DNA from: JARFQH01 sp041299015
GTDB lineage: Bacteria; Desulfobacterota; Desulfobacteria; Desulfobacterales; SG8-13
Direction: 5' to 3'
DNA length: 64,000 nucleotides
NCBI GenBank assembly: GCA_041299015.1
Contig: JBFYWB010000027.1
Coordinates: 46,181 to 110,180, forward strand
The notes below the pieces were generated by a model. The model did not search any database. It was not told the origin of the DNA and was given only the letters and a program-made list of their open reading frames with translations. Both the position numbers and the translations under genes were made by a program. Shown here piece after piece: positions 43,421 to 50,682 of the stretch (the first letter of the stretch is position 1; each line of letters starts with the position of its first letter).

Positions 43421-43939
43421 TTGACCCGTCATAAGAAACAGACCGCGCCCATCGAACCCGACGAAAAAAAGGCTGTGCCGAATGCCGTGAAGCCGATGGC
43501 GTTTGTCATTTTCCCAAAGTGGCGGATGTTGCCCGGTTTTCCCTGGCCCATATGGGCCGCGGGATGGCTGGCGTTTTTCAAAGCGCTTCTGTGGCTGACC
43601 ACCGATCCGGTGGTTCCAAGGCCACTGGCAGAGACAATGACCACCAAGTTTTTAATCATGATGGTCCCCTTCCTGGTCACGGGAATCGGTGTCTGGAATC
43701 TGCGCAAATGGGCGGCGTGGGGTCTCATGATCACCAGTGGGGTCGATTTGATATTTTTTATCGTCTTTCCGGATGCGGCGCGCATCATCGCCGGCAGCAG
43801 CTTTATCGGGTTGGCCGTCGTTCTGCTGACCGGAGTCGGACCGCTGGGGGATGTCTTGATTCTCGCCGCTGCGCCGTCCATGCTCAAACATGCCGGAAAG
43901 TCCGGGATTTTTCGACCGCTCGTGACCTCCCAGGGCTGA
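43421..43939 (+). CDS. hypothetical membrane protein between gap and tpiA
   Basis: A 172-residue protein with about four hydrophobic segments (around residues 40-60, 75-93, 98-118 and 122-150) after a charged cytoplasmic start. The start is TTG, with AAGGAAA about ten bases upstream; no ATG gives a comparable product with a ribosome site. No family is recognised. Its position between gap and tpiA is probably accidental, or it may modulate the inner membrane. Hydrophobic periodicity and in-frame length make it likely to be real. Confidence 0.65.
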   Translation: MTRHKKQTAPIEPDEKKAVPNAVKPMAFVIFPKWRMLPGFPWPIWAAGWLAFFKALLWLTTDPVVPRPLAETMTTKFLIMMVPFLVTGIGVWNLRKWAAWGLMITSGVDLIFFIVFPDAARIIAGSSFIGLAVVLLTGVGPLGDVLILAAAPSMLKHAGKSGIFRPLVTSQG

Positions 43940-43999
43940 TGACGGCGAAATCTTGAAGAATACGGTTGCCTTTTTACCCACAGCATAGAGGAGAAGAGG

Positions 44000-44764
44000 A
44001 TGACGACGCGCACACCGCTGATCGCCGGAAACTGGAAAATGTATAAGACCGTGTCCGAATCGGTTCAGACTGCAGGGCGCATCAGAGAGCTGACAAGGGA
44101 TGTTGACGGTGTCGAGATCATGATCGCACCCACCTTCACGGCCCTCTGCCCGGTTTCAGAAGCACTCAAGGGAAACCCGATCTCCGTCGGTGCGCAGAAC
44201 ATGCACTGGGATAGGGAGGGCGCTTTTACGGGTGAGATATCAGCAGCCATGCTGGTGTCGGCCGGATGCCGTTACGTTATCATCGGCCACTCGGAGCGGC
44301 GTGAATATTTTGGTGAATCGGATCAAACGGTCAACAAAAAAATCGTGGCGGCCCTGCAGGCCGGACTGACCCCGATCCTGTGCATTGGTGAATCCGAAAA
44401 ACAACGGGAAGCCGGCCAAACTTTTTCCGTCCTTGACAAACAGCTAAATATGGGGTTAAAAGGTCTTTTTGCGGATGCGTTAAAGCATCTGGTCGTCGCT
44501 TATGAACCGGTCTGGGCCATCGGGACCGGGAAAACGGCAACGAGCGGACAAGCCCAAGAGGTCCACCTTTTTTTAAGATCCACCCTGACGAAAATCCAGG
44601 GAGAATTGCTGGCACAACACATTCGAATCCTTTACGGCGGCAGTGTAAAGCCCCAGAATATTGTCGAACTGATGGCCATGCCGGACGTCGACGGGGCCTT
44701 GGTCGGCGGTGCCAGTTTGGATGCCGGGACGTTCAGTCAGATCGTTCACTATCAATCGAAATAA
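44000..44764 (+). CDS. tpiA: triosephosphate isomerase
   Basis: A 254-residue TIM barrel. Lys13 lies in AGNWKMYKT, the electrophile His97 in YVIIGHSERREYF, the catalytic Glu169 in VAYEPVWAIGTGKTA, and the phosphate-binding LYGGSVKPQN and DGALVGGASL are near the end. It interconverts dihydroxyacetone phosphate and glyceraldehyde-3-phosphate. A GAGGAGAAGAGG ribosome site precedes ATG 44000. secG follows after 22 bases, the common tpiA-secG order. Confidence 0.97.
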   Translation: MTTRTPLIAGNWKMYKTVSESVQTAGRIRELTRDVDGVEIMIAPTFTALCPVSEALKGNPISVGAQNMHWDREGAFTGEISAAMLVSAGCRYVIIGHSERREYFGESDQTVNKKIVAALQAGLTPILCIGESEKQREAGQTFSVLDKQLNMGLKGLFADALKHLVVAYEPVWAIGTGKTATSGQAQEVHLFLRSTLTKIQGELLAQHIRILYGGSVKPQNIVELMAMPDVDGALVGGASLDAGTFSQIVHYQSK

Positions 44765-44786
44765 TTGCGGTTCATCGAAACTCATC

Positions 44787-45236
44787 ATGACAAACGTATT
44801 GATTATCATTCATGTCGTGGTCAGCATCGCTCTGATCATGATCGTGCTTCTTCAGACCGGCAAAGGCGCCGATATGGGTGCGGCATTCGGGGGTGGTTCC
44901 AGCCAGACTCTTTTCGGCAGCAGCGGAGCCTCCACTTTTCTGGGCAAGCTGACGACGATCGCCGCAGTCGTTTTCATGCTCACCTCTCTGGTTCTGGCAT
45001 ACTATTCGAGCAGCCGGGACAGAAGCTCCATCATGATGGAAAACCCGCCGGCGGTTAGCGATCCAGCGGTACCCCAACCCGGAACAACCGCGCCAGTTGC
45101 CGAACAGGAACCTCCGGCCGAATCGGCGCAGCAGGTGCCAGCGGCCTCGGCAAATCCGGAAAAAGCTGCGGGTGAACCGGCAGACCAGCAAAAACAGGCT
45201 CCGGCAGCTACGGAGAAAGGGCAGAGTACCCAATAG
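44787..45236 (+). CDS. secG: preprotein translocase subunit SecG
   Basis: A 149-residue SecG. Two membrane helices (about residues 3-22 and 53-73) flank the conserved cytoplasmic loop LLQTGKGADMGAAFGGGSSQ and TLFGSSG. It assists SecYE in protein export. The C-terminal ~65 residues form a Pro/Ala/Gln/Glu-rich, presumably disordered tail, longer than in E. coli SecG (110 residues). ATG 44787 is chosen from the family N-terminus; the frame stays open upstream into tpiA. tRNA-Leu follows 20 bases later. Confidence 0.92.
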   Translation: MTNVLIIIHVVVSIALIMIVLLQTGKGADMGAAFGGGSSQTLFGSSGASTFLGKLTTIAAVVFMLTSLVLAYYSSSRDRSSIMMENPPAVSDPAVPQPGTTAPVAEQEPPAESAQQVPAASANPEKAAGEPADQQKQAPAATEKGQSTQ

Positions 45237-45256
45237 CGCCGGAACAGACCTATCGT

Positions 45257-45343
45257 GCCGAAGTGGTGGAACTTGGTAGACACGCTATCTTGAGGGGGTA
45301 GTGGCCAAAAGCCGTGCCGGTTCAAGTCCGGCCTTCGGCACCA
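45257..45343 (+). tRNA. tRNA-Leu (anticodon GAG)
   Basis: An 87-base class II tRNA with encoded CCA (45341-45343). The acceptor stem GCCGAAG (45257-45263) pairs with CTTCGGC (45333-45339), followed by discriminator A. The anticodon stem CTATC/GGTAG encloses loop TTGAGGG with anticodon GAG, reading CUU/CUC. A long variable arm and the T loop GGTTCAAGTCC are as in E. coli tRNA-Leu(GAG). It lies just after secG, the usual place. Confidence 0.95.
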
Positions 45344-45357
45344 AAAAGCCTTCATAG

Positions 45358-45384
45358 CCTGCTGTTATTACAGCAGGTTTTTTT
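45358..45384 (+). terminator. intrinsic terminator after tRNA-Leu
   Basis: A perfect 7-base stem, CCTGCTG (45358-45364) with CAGCAGG (45371-45377), has loop TTATTA and is followed by seven T (45378-45384). It ends the long plus-strand gene run. Confidence 0.9.
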
Positions 45385-46241
45385 ATTTCCCAGCGCAAAA
45401 GCCTCTATTTTAAAATGTCGACCAAGACAAGCAGGACTTTCCCTGTGCCGCTCAGAACGAATATCCGGCGACGTTGACAGTCTGGATAAAAAGGTTTTAC
45501 CGCCAATGATCAAACGGGATGATGCCGAGCAGATCGGCAACCTCAAAGACAAAATGATAATGCCCTTGATTTCGATGGCACCCATGTCAAGGGGCAAATA
45601 TGGAAAAACCAGCCCGGTAACCCTAAACCTTGCGAAACGTGCCATTCTGTTGTACGGCATCGATTTCCAAGGTCCTCGCAATCACGATTACAGAGAAAAA
45701 TTCTTTAATTTCTAACCAAAAAGTTCAGCTCATTTCGTCGCGAAAGATTGGAAAGGGCTCACGCAATGGTTCCCAGAGAGAAAATAGGATTTGGCCAGAA
45801 GTTTGTGGATCGGTTCTTTCTCAGGTGGCCTCTGTGCCAACCATTTGGCCACAGGTGCAAACATGCTTTTACAATGGAGGGACACTTTGACGGGAAAGGT
45901 CATGAGAGGCTCTACTGCCGGAAAACAAACACGGGAAAAGGCTCGTATACGGTGAAATCGCAAACACAGTGTCCCATCGGTTACTGGTAGGACAGGGTAT
46001 CCCGGGCCTTTGAACCAGCCTGAATTCTCTTGTCTTCCGATCAAAGAAAACGACGGCCGAGGCACCTGTGCACTGCGGATATCTTCGACCCTAATTTCGT
46101 CATTTCCCCTTTACCACGCATAGATCTGCTGTAGTCAAACCCTCGGTGTCCATCCGTAAAACCAACAAAACGGACAGGCCGTTTCCGTCACACCGCCACC
46201 CGGATAATGGAAAATATACGTTCAACGCAACGCGTTAGCAC
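45385..46241. other. sparse, eroded region downstream of tRNA-Leu
   Basis: About 860 bases with no convincing gene. Short open frames exist on both strands, for example a possible 69-codon frame at 45507-45715, but none has a recognisable domain, a good ribosome site and a neighbour that supports it. Composition is visibly more AT-rich than the flanking genes. No integrase, transposase or repeat of the tRNA 3' end was found by eye. Confidence 0.5.
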
Positions 46242-46391
46242 TTATGGTCCGTGCATCTTGCTGAAAAGGTACAAGATGATCGTCGCTAAATACCAGATGA
46301 GAAATGCGGCCGATATCGCCATGAAAGTGCCTATCGCCACCTGCATGAACAATGGTTGCGTATTGGCCCATAAGCAAAAGGATTGCCACAT
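46242..46391 (-). CDS. 49-residue single-span membrane protein
   Basis: A 49-residue protein starting MWQSFCLWANTQPL. A long hydrophobic helix (about residues 15-43, with IGTFMAISAAFLIWYLATII) is followed by a short SKMHGP tail. A strong GGAG lies seven bases before ATG 46391, which marks it as real within an otherwise eroded region; the frame continues upstream without a better start. It may be a small bioenergetic or stress membrane peptide. Family unknown. Confidence 0.6.
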   Translation of the reverse strand: MWQSFCLWANTQPLFMQVAIGTFMAISAAFLIWYLATIILYLFSKMHGP

Positions 46392-46680
46392 ATCAGCGCT
46401 CCTGAATTTTATCGCCGGATCAAATGTCCATTTTAATTTTACAGTGGCTTGTAGGCACGTCAATTGATTTTGATCCGACTGAATATCAAAACCGGCTAAC
46501 ACAAATCAACTGCTGAATTTCCGTTCGCATAACTCCTTGACACTTTGTATCTGACGTATTAATGATATCCATTATCATTTAAGCTTTTATATCATTTAAA
46601 ACAAAGACTGTGAGTGGATGGCCGCTTCCAATAAACGGTTTCATTTCATATCCACACGTGATTTGTGTCGAGTGTAAAAA

Positions 46681-47142
46681 GGTTGTCGACCCGGAGCTGT
46701 CCACCTTGTTTCCGACAACCAGAACGCCATCACTGCCGGACCCCGCGGCCCGCTCCTGGTGCAAAATTATCAGTTGATCGAAAAGATCGCCCACCAGAAC
46801 CGCGAAAGGATTCCCGAGCGTGTGGTCCATGACAAGGGCTGGGGAATTCATGGCACGTTTACCGTCACCCACGACATCACGAAATACACCAAAGCCAAGA
46901 TCTTTGCCGCGGTCGGGAAACAAACGGAAATGCTGGCCCGCTTCTCGACGGTGGCCGGCGAGTTCGGCGCCACCGATGCAGAGCGAGGCGTGCGCGGTTC
47001 CGCCTTGAAATTTTACACCGAAGAAAGCAACTGGGACATGGTGGGCAACAACACACCGGTCTTCTTCGTCCCCGACACCATCATCGAGTGTCAGCTGGGG
47101 CATTTCGAGAAGATCCATCCGGATTGCGGCGCGCCGCCCTAA
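46681..47142 (+). pseudogene. catalase (KatA-type) remnant, 5' and 3' truncated
   Basis: The frame reads clear clade catalase sequence: SDNQNAITAGPRGPLLVQ, IPERVVHDKGWG (catalytic His region), VTHDITKYTKAKIF, RFSTVAGE, LKFYTEESNWDMVGNNTPVF (catalytic Asn). Upstream it meets a stop at 46675 with no ATG, and after VPDT near 47079 it runs into unrelated codons and stops at 47142. About 120 of the usual ~480 residues remain, and the haem-ligating Tyr region is absent, so the product cannot be an active catalase. An assembly gap seems unlikely because flanking sequence is continuous, but read support should be checked. Confidence 0.85.
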
Positions 47143-47201
47143 AGAAAAGGCCGCAGGCCGCGTAAGGGACCACCGCGAAACCAGACGCAATATTTCATAA
47201 A

Positions 47202-47225
47202 GGAGGGGGGCCTTTACCCCCCTCC
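47202..47225 (+). repeat. G/C hairpin with a duplicated ribosome-site segment
   Basis: A perfect 9-base stem, GGAGGGGGG (47202-47210) with CCCCCCTCC (47217-47225), has a 6-base loop. The left arm contains a Shine-Dalgarno-like sequence within TTCATAAAGGAGG (47194-47206). That 13-base segment recurs at 47238-47250 as the real ribosome site of the next gene. Confidence 0.6.
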
Positions 47226-47257
47226 CCGCAAAACCACTTCATAAAGGAGGTTCATCA

Positions 47258-47458
47258 ATGCCGGAGAAAACATTTAAGCAGGTTTGCGAATGCAAAAACT
47301 GCGGCAACGAGGCTGAAATGGTTGTTACCTGTTCATTGGAAGAGAATCAGGTAGAGTCGGTGAAGCCGCATATTGTCGCCGAAGGCGAAGGAAAAACCAA
47401 AGGCCACGCCGTCTGCAGCCACTGCGGCGGGGAAGCCGACATCTGGTTGGATATGTGA
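47258..47458 (+). CDS. small zinc-ribbon protein
   Basis: A 66-residue protein with a cysteine pattern of CECKNCGNEAE near the N-terminus and CSHCGGEAD near the C-terminus, giving two Cys pairs of a zinc ribbon or rubredoxin-like knuckle. A TCSLEENQVE segment lies between. The ribosome site AAAGGAGG lies seven bases before ATG 47258. It is intact although the surrounding region is eroded. Possible roles are metal binding, redox, or nucleic-acid contact; none can be chosen from sequence alone. Confidence 0.75.
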   Translation: MPEKTFKQVCECKNCGNEAEMVVTCSLEENQVESVKPHIVAEGEGKTKGHAVCSHCGGEADIWLDM

Positions 47459-47944
47459 TATCGGTCTTATCCGCGCCGGTCGGTTTTTTTCCATCAACAA
47501 ACCTGACCGACCGGACGGCGGTGAGTTTTCTGGCAAATTTAGAACGAAACCCGAAGCAAGCGTGTTTTTGCCCTGATCGGCTTAGGTCTCTATCGTAAAA
47601 GCACTCCGTGTGAACCCCGGGGGCCGCATCCCAAAGGGTCATACTGGATTTTGCGCAACCTTTTGTTTTTGGATCAAAATGGAACGATCCAGCGTTTTCG
47701 TCCTCAAACCATTTTATCTTACCCGGCTCTCTGAGAAATTGCACGTACCGTTCAAACGGCGAAACGCCGCTCGCTTTCCGGCAATGATCTAATTTGCCGG
47801 TATTTTTTTAAAATCCCTCTTGCGCTATCAAACATATCCGTGTAATAGGTTAGCCGTTTTTTCAATTACCTCAAAAAATGATGAAGTTGCCCTGGTGCGG
47901 CCACCTGTAAATGGTATCATCGGGTTTCATCAAGGAATCGACAC
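47459..47944. other. non-coding or eroded stretch
   Basis: About 490 bases after the zinc-ribbon gene. No frame with a ribosome site, RNA gene, terminator or repeat was recognised. Confidence 0.4.
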
Positions 47945-48130
47945 ATGACCTACGAACAAAAGGTTATCCTCTTTAGATCAAAACGGTATCTGATGCCTGT
48001 GCCGCCCATCGGCACCCATAATTGGACAGTTCGGGATTACATCAGGTTTATCGACCAGCATGGCCGATGGTGTCCCGGGAGCGACGCAAAAACCTGTGAA
48101 CTGAACACCGTGGGCAATTATAACGGGTAG
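47945..48130 (+). CDS. possible 61-residue hypothetical protein
   Basis: A short open frame with AAGGA at a spacing of about seven bases before ATG 47945. The product is polar, with a central PVPPIGTHNWTVRDYIRF segment and two Cys near the end (WCPGSDAKTCEL). No family is recognised. The ribosome site and non-random look argue for a gene; the setting in an eroded region argues against it. It may be a fragment. Confidence 0.35.
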   Translation: MTYEQKVILFRSKRYLMPVPPIGTHNWTVRDYIRFIDQHGRWCPGSDAKTCELNTVGNYNG

Positions 48131-48487
48131 CCATAATCAGTGTCCGTCCCCGTCGGAAAGATTTCCGCAATGCCGGCGTCGCTTTCGCCGAACCATGAGC
48201 GGCGAACAACCGTCTGCGCTAAACTTCGCGGCCATTATCAGCCAAACCCTTATTGGCGGCCTCTGTGCTTTATTTCCACAACCATCCCGGTTCCTGTGAA
48301 ATACTTTTCACAACATCAGTCCCCGCCGAGACCAATATCGATATAACGCCATAGAATAAAAAGACTTTATTTTATAATCAAATTGAGCACAAATATTGCT
48401 TATGAGGCCGTCAACATCGGCGCCACTTGATTGTAAGGCCACCGGCGCCAAGTGTCCCCTCCTCCCGTATGCAGAAAGGACCAGATG
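48131..48487. other. non-coding stretch upstream of the PilZ gene
   Basis: About 360 bases, AT-rich around 48350-48400, that presumably hold the promoter of the PilZ gene. No definite promoter, RNA or repeat was identified. Confidence 0.4.
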
Positions 48488-48823
48488 ATGACTGCTTTGA
48501 AAACCACCGCCAGAGGTGAAACCGTACTTGAAAAACGTAGAAACCAGCGCATTCCCTATTCGCGGTATGTCTTTTACGCCACCCGCAGACAATTCTTCGA
48601 AGGGGAGTTGAAGGATTACAGCAAATACGGCGTCTTTATAAAATCGCATGCTCCGCTGCCCATCGGAGAAGTCATCACCGTGGCTCTGCCTTACTCGGAA
48701 ACAGAGAAGGAAAAACGCAAAGGCATGGTGGTGTGGCAAAATATCGAGGGATTCGGCGTCGAACTCTTCAGGAACCCTGACCGGAGTCTGTCACGCAAAG
48801 ACTTCCCGCAATCGATACTGTGA
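48488..48823 (+). CDS. single-domain PilZ protein
   Basis: A 111-residue PilZ-domain protein. The c-di-GMP signature is present as EKRRNQRIPYSRYVFYA (RxxxR) and KDYSKYGVFIKS (DxSxxG), followed by a small beta barrel ending in VVWQNIEGFGVELF. It probably acts as a stand-alone c-di-GMP receptor. Two adjacent ATGs (48485, 48488) are possible; the second is seven bases from GAAAGGA. A second PilZ protein is encoded at 55.0 kb beside the flagellar cluster. Confidence 0.85.
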   Translation: MTALKTTARGETVLEKRRNQRIPYSRYVFYATRRQFFEGELKDYSKYGVFIKSHAPLPIGEVITVALPYSETEKEKRKGMVVWQNIEGFGVELFRNPDRSLSRKDFPQSIL

Positions 48824-48873
48824 CGAGAGCCGGAACACCGGCCTTAGCTGTTTTCAACTTTTTTGGGTGACCT

Positions 48874-49404
48874 ATGCCCCTACCCCTCGGTCATGCGGCC
48901 ATCGGTGTGCTAACCTATGAATTGAGCGCCGGCATCTCGGCCTTCCGCCGCTGGAAACGCTTTGTATTCATTGTCATATTGGCCAATCTGCCGGACATCG
49001 ATGTTCTCATCGGCCTGCTCTTCAGATGGAACGGCAACGCCTTTCACCGCGGTCCAACGCACAGCCTGATATTTGCCCTTTTCGGCGGTTTTCTGGCGTT
49101 TTATGCCGGCCGTCACTGGTTGAAAATTCCTCGGATCAACTTTCGCCTATCCGTACTGCTGATTTTCTCGCACGTCATCGCCGATGCAGTGTTCACGGAT
49201 TCACCGGTTTCTTTTTTCTGGCCCTTTGAATTGAACTGGTCCTCGGGCCACAGCGACTGGACAGATGTTGTTCGCGCGATCTTCTTCGACGGTTTCAAGG
49301 ACGGTTGGATCGTTTTGGGCTGTGCCGCCGGCGTCGCCTTGTCCCGTTTCGTCCGTCGGTCCCCCGAGCCGATGCGCAGTCTCCCGCAAGTCATCAAAAA
49401 ATAG
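48874..49404 (+). CDS. YdjM-like inner-membrane metal-dependent hydrolase
   Basis: A 176-residue membrane protein of the DUF457/YdjM family. The motif pattern is PLGHAAIGVL at the start, ANLPDIDVL, FHRGPTHSLIF and FSHVIADAVFTDSP, giving His and Asp residues near membrane faces as expected for a zinc hydrolase. Four hydrophobic stretches are visible. YdjM in E. coli belongs to the SOS regulon, and homologues may act on lipids. The activity here is not known. It follows the PilZ gene by 50 bases on the same strand. Confidence 0.85.
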   Translation: MPLPLGHAAIGVLTYELSAGISAFRRWKRFVFIVILANLPDIDVLIGLLFRWNGNAFHRGPTHSLIFALFGGFLAFYAGRHWLKIPRINFRLSVLLIFSHVIADAVFTDSPVSFFWPFELNWSSGHSDWTDVVRAIFFDGFKDGWIVLGCAAGVALSRFVRRSPEPMRSLPQVIKK

Positions 49405-49582
49405 ATTCCCAAAGAGATCAGGGCGGCACAAACGCTTACACCGACCCGGCACCTCTACCTCTGCCGGCATGATTGAAGCCGGAATCACGCCGGCGCGGCT
49501 ACGGATAAAAAAACAATTAAAGAAAACTGCACGGTTGACGCCGTAATTGCCGAAAAGAACCGCTTCCGAGGGAAACCGGCTG

Positions 49583-49849
49583 TCAGCCGAGATAATGCGC
49601 CATCCGCGCCTCCCACAATTTCTGGTTGACAACGCTGACATCGCCGCAATCATCGCGGGAGGCTATGATCGTACCGAAGTCTTCCGCCGACATGCGGCCG
49701 CAGGCATCGCCCGACCAATTCCTGAAGTCCGGGCAGACCGAAATGAAGGCTTGCAAGCGCTCCGCGTCCACCGGGACGCGGCATCCCGCATCCGGAATCA
49801 CGATGGTGTCAGCCTGCTCTTTTTTGTTGTGAACGAAGTGAGCAATCAC
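49583..49849 (-). CDS. 88-residue hypothetical protein
   Basis: A small protein beginning (GTG)IAHFVHNKKEQADTIVIPD, with Cys at GCRVPVD, VCPDFRNWSG, DACGRMS and DDCGDV. The four cysteines suggest disulfides or a metal site. AAAGGAG lies five bases before GTG 49849, which is what identifies the gene. It overlaps a longer plus-strand open frame, which has no such ribosome site. The product is acidic and probably soluble. Family unknown. Confidence 0.5.
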   Translation of the reverse strand: MIAHFVHNKKEQADTIVIPDAGCRVPVDAERLQAFISVCPDFRNWSGDACGRMSAEDFGTIIASRDDCGDVSVVNQKLWEARMAHYLG

Positions 49850-50157
49850 AAAAACTCCTTTCGACAGATGTTTTCCCTTCTGTTGCCGGTGCAAACCGAC
49901 CGCGCCGGTACGAGGAGACCTATAAAAAAACTGATGTGCGGTCGCATTGCATCCGGTGCTGATGTGCAGTGCCTGAAAAAAAGTATTGAAACCCCTCGAT
50001 GTTCCCTTATAATTACGGTGCCGCAAAATGTCAAAATGCCAGATATGTGGTACCGGTGAAGATCAAGTGAAATGTGTCATTCCCGATTGTTTAGGCTGAT
50101 CGGATTTGTGAAAAATGTAACGGTTTAATCCGTTCTTTTATACCCGATAGGGAACCC
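49850..50157. other. intergenic region between divergent small genes
   Basis: About 310 bases between the minus-strand 88-residue gene and the UPF0260 gene. It contains a good plus-strand promoter at 49986-50013; nothing else was recognised. Confidence 0.45.
49986..50013 (+). promoter_or_regulatory. sigma70-type promoter
   Basis: TTGAAA (49986-49991), a 16-base spacer and a perfect TATAAT (50008-50013) lie about 145 bases upstream of the UPF0260 gene. Confidence 0.55.
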
Positions 50158-50682
50158 ATGAAACACAACTTGCGCCGGCCGCAGCAAAAACACGACATGT
50201 CCTTTTGGCAAAATAAACCGCTGGAAAAAATGACTGCCGAACAGTGGGAGTCCCTCTGCGACGGCTGTGGGATCTGCTGCCTGGAAAAACTAGAGGATAC
50301 TGAAACCGGAGAGTTCGAGTACACGGCGGTGGCCTGCCGCCACCTGGACACCGGCAGCTGCCGTTGCCGGATTTACGAGCGGCGCCATGAGCTGAACACC
50401 GACTGCATCGAGATGAGGGCCGAGACCATCAAATCCCTGCACTGGCTGCCCAACACCTGCGCCTATCGGTGCCTTGCCGAAGGCAGGGATCTGCCGTCCT
50501 GGCATCCCTTGGTGTCGAGCAACCCGCAAAGCGTTTACCGGGCGGGCGTATCCGTCCGCGACCGGGCCTTGTCGGCTCTGTACGTACACCCGGACGATTT
50601 GGAAGCTTACACGATTCCAGATGGGCCAGGCGTTGACCGGATCCAAGAGGCGTTCAACGGTCTAGAACGTCCCGAACCTTAA
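50158..50682 (+). CDS. UPF0260/YcgN family CxxCxxxCC protein
   Basis: A 174-residue protein close to E. coli YcgN. FWQNKPLEKMTAEQWESLCD leads into the cysteine cluster CDGCGICCLEKLED, then VACRHLDTGSCRCRIYERR and WLPNTCAYRCLAEGRDLP. The Cys pattern suggests an iron-sulfur or zinc site; no function is established. ATG 50158 has AGGGAA upstream, and Met14 (50197) matches the shorter family start. The last 29 bases overlap the convergent end of the hybrid kinase gene. Confidence 0.88.
   Translation: MKHNLRRPQQKHDMSFWQNKPLEKMTAEQWESLCDGCGICCLEKLEDTETGEFEYTAVACRHLDTGSCRCRIYERRHELNTDCIEMRAETIKSLHWLPNTCAYRCLAEGRDLPSWHPLVSSNPQSVYRAGVSVRDRALSALYVHPDDLEAYTIPDGPGVDRIQEAFNGLERPEP

Noticed and set aside
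43204..43434. Open frame of 76 codons starting right after the gap stop
   Set aside because: Composition is unlike its neighbours, it has no ribosome site of its own and it overlaps the better-supported TTG start at 43421.
45002..45355. Minus-strand open frame of 117 codons with a CRRPDLNRH-like start
   Set aside because: It runs antisense through tRNA-Leu and secG; this peptide pattern is a well-known artefact of translating tRNA genes.
45385..48487. Integrated element with attachment repeats at tRNA-Leu
   Set aside because: No integrase, transposase or direct repeat of the tRNA end could be found by eye; only erosion is supported.
49547..50059. Plus-strand open frame of 170 codons
   Set aside because: No ribosome site; the opposite strand has an 88-codon gene with a good one at the same place.
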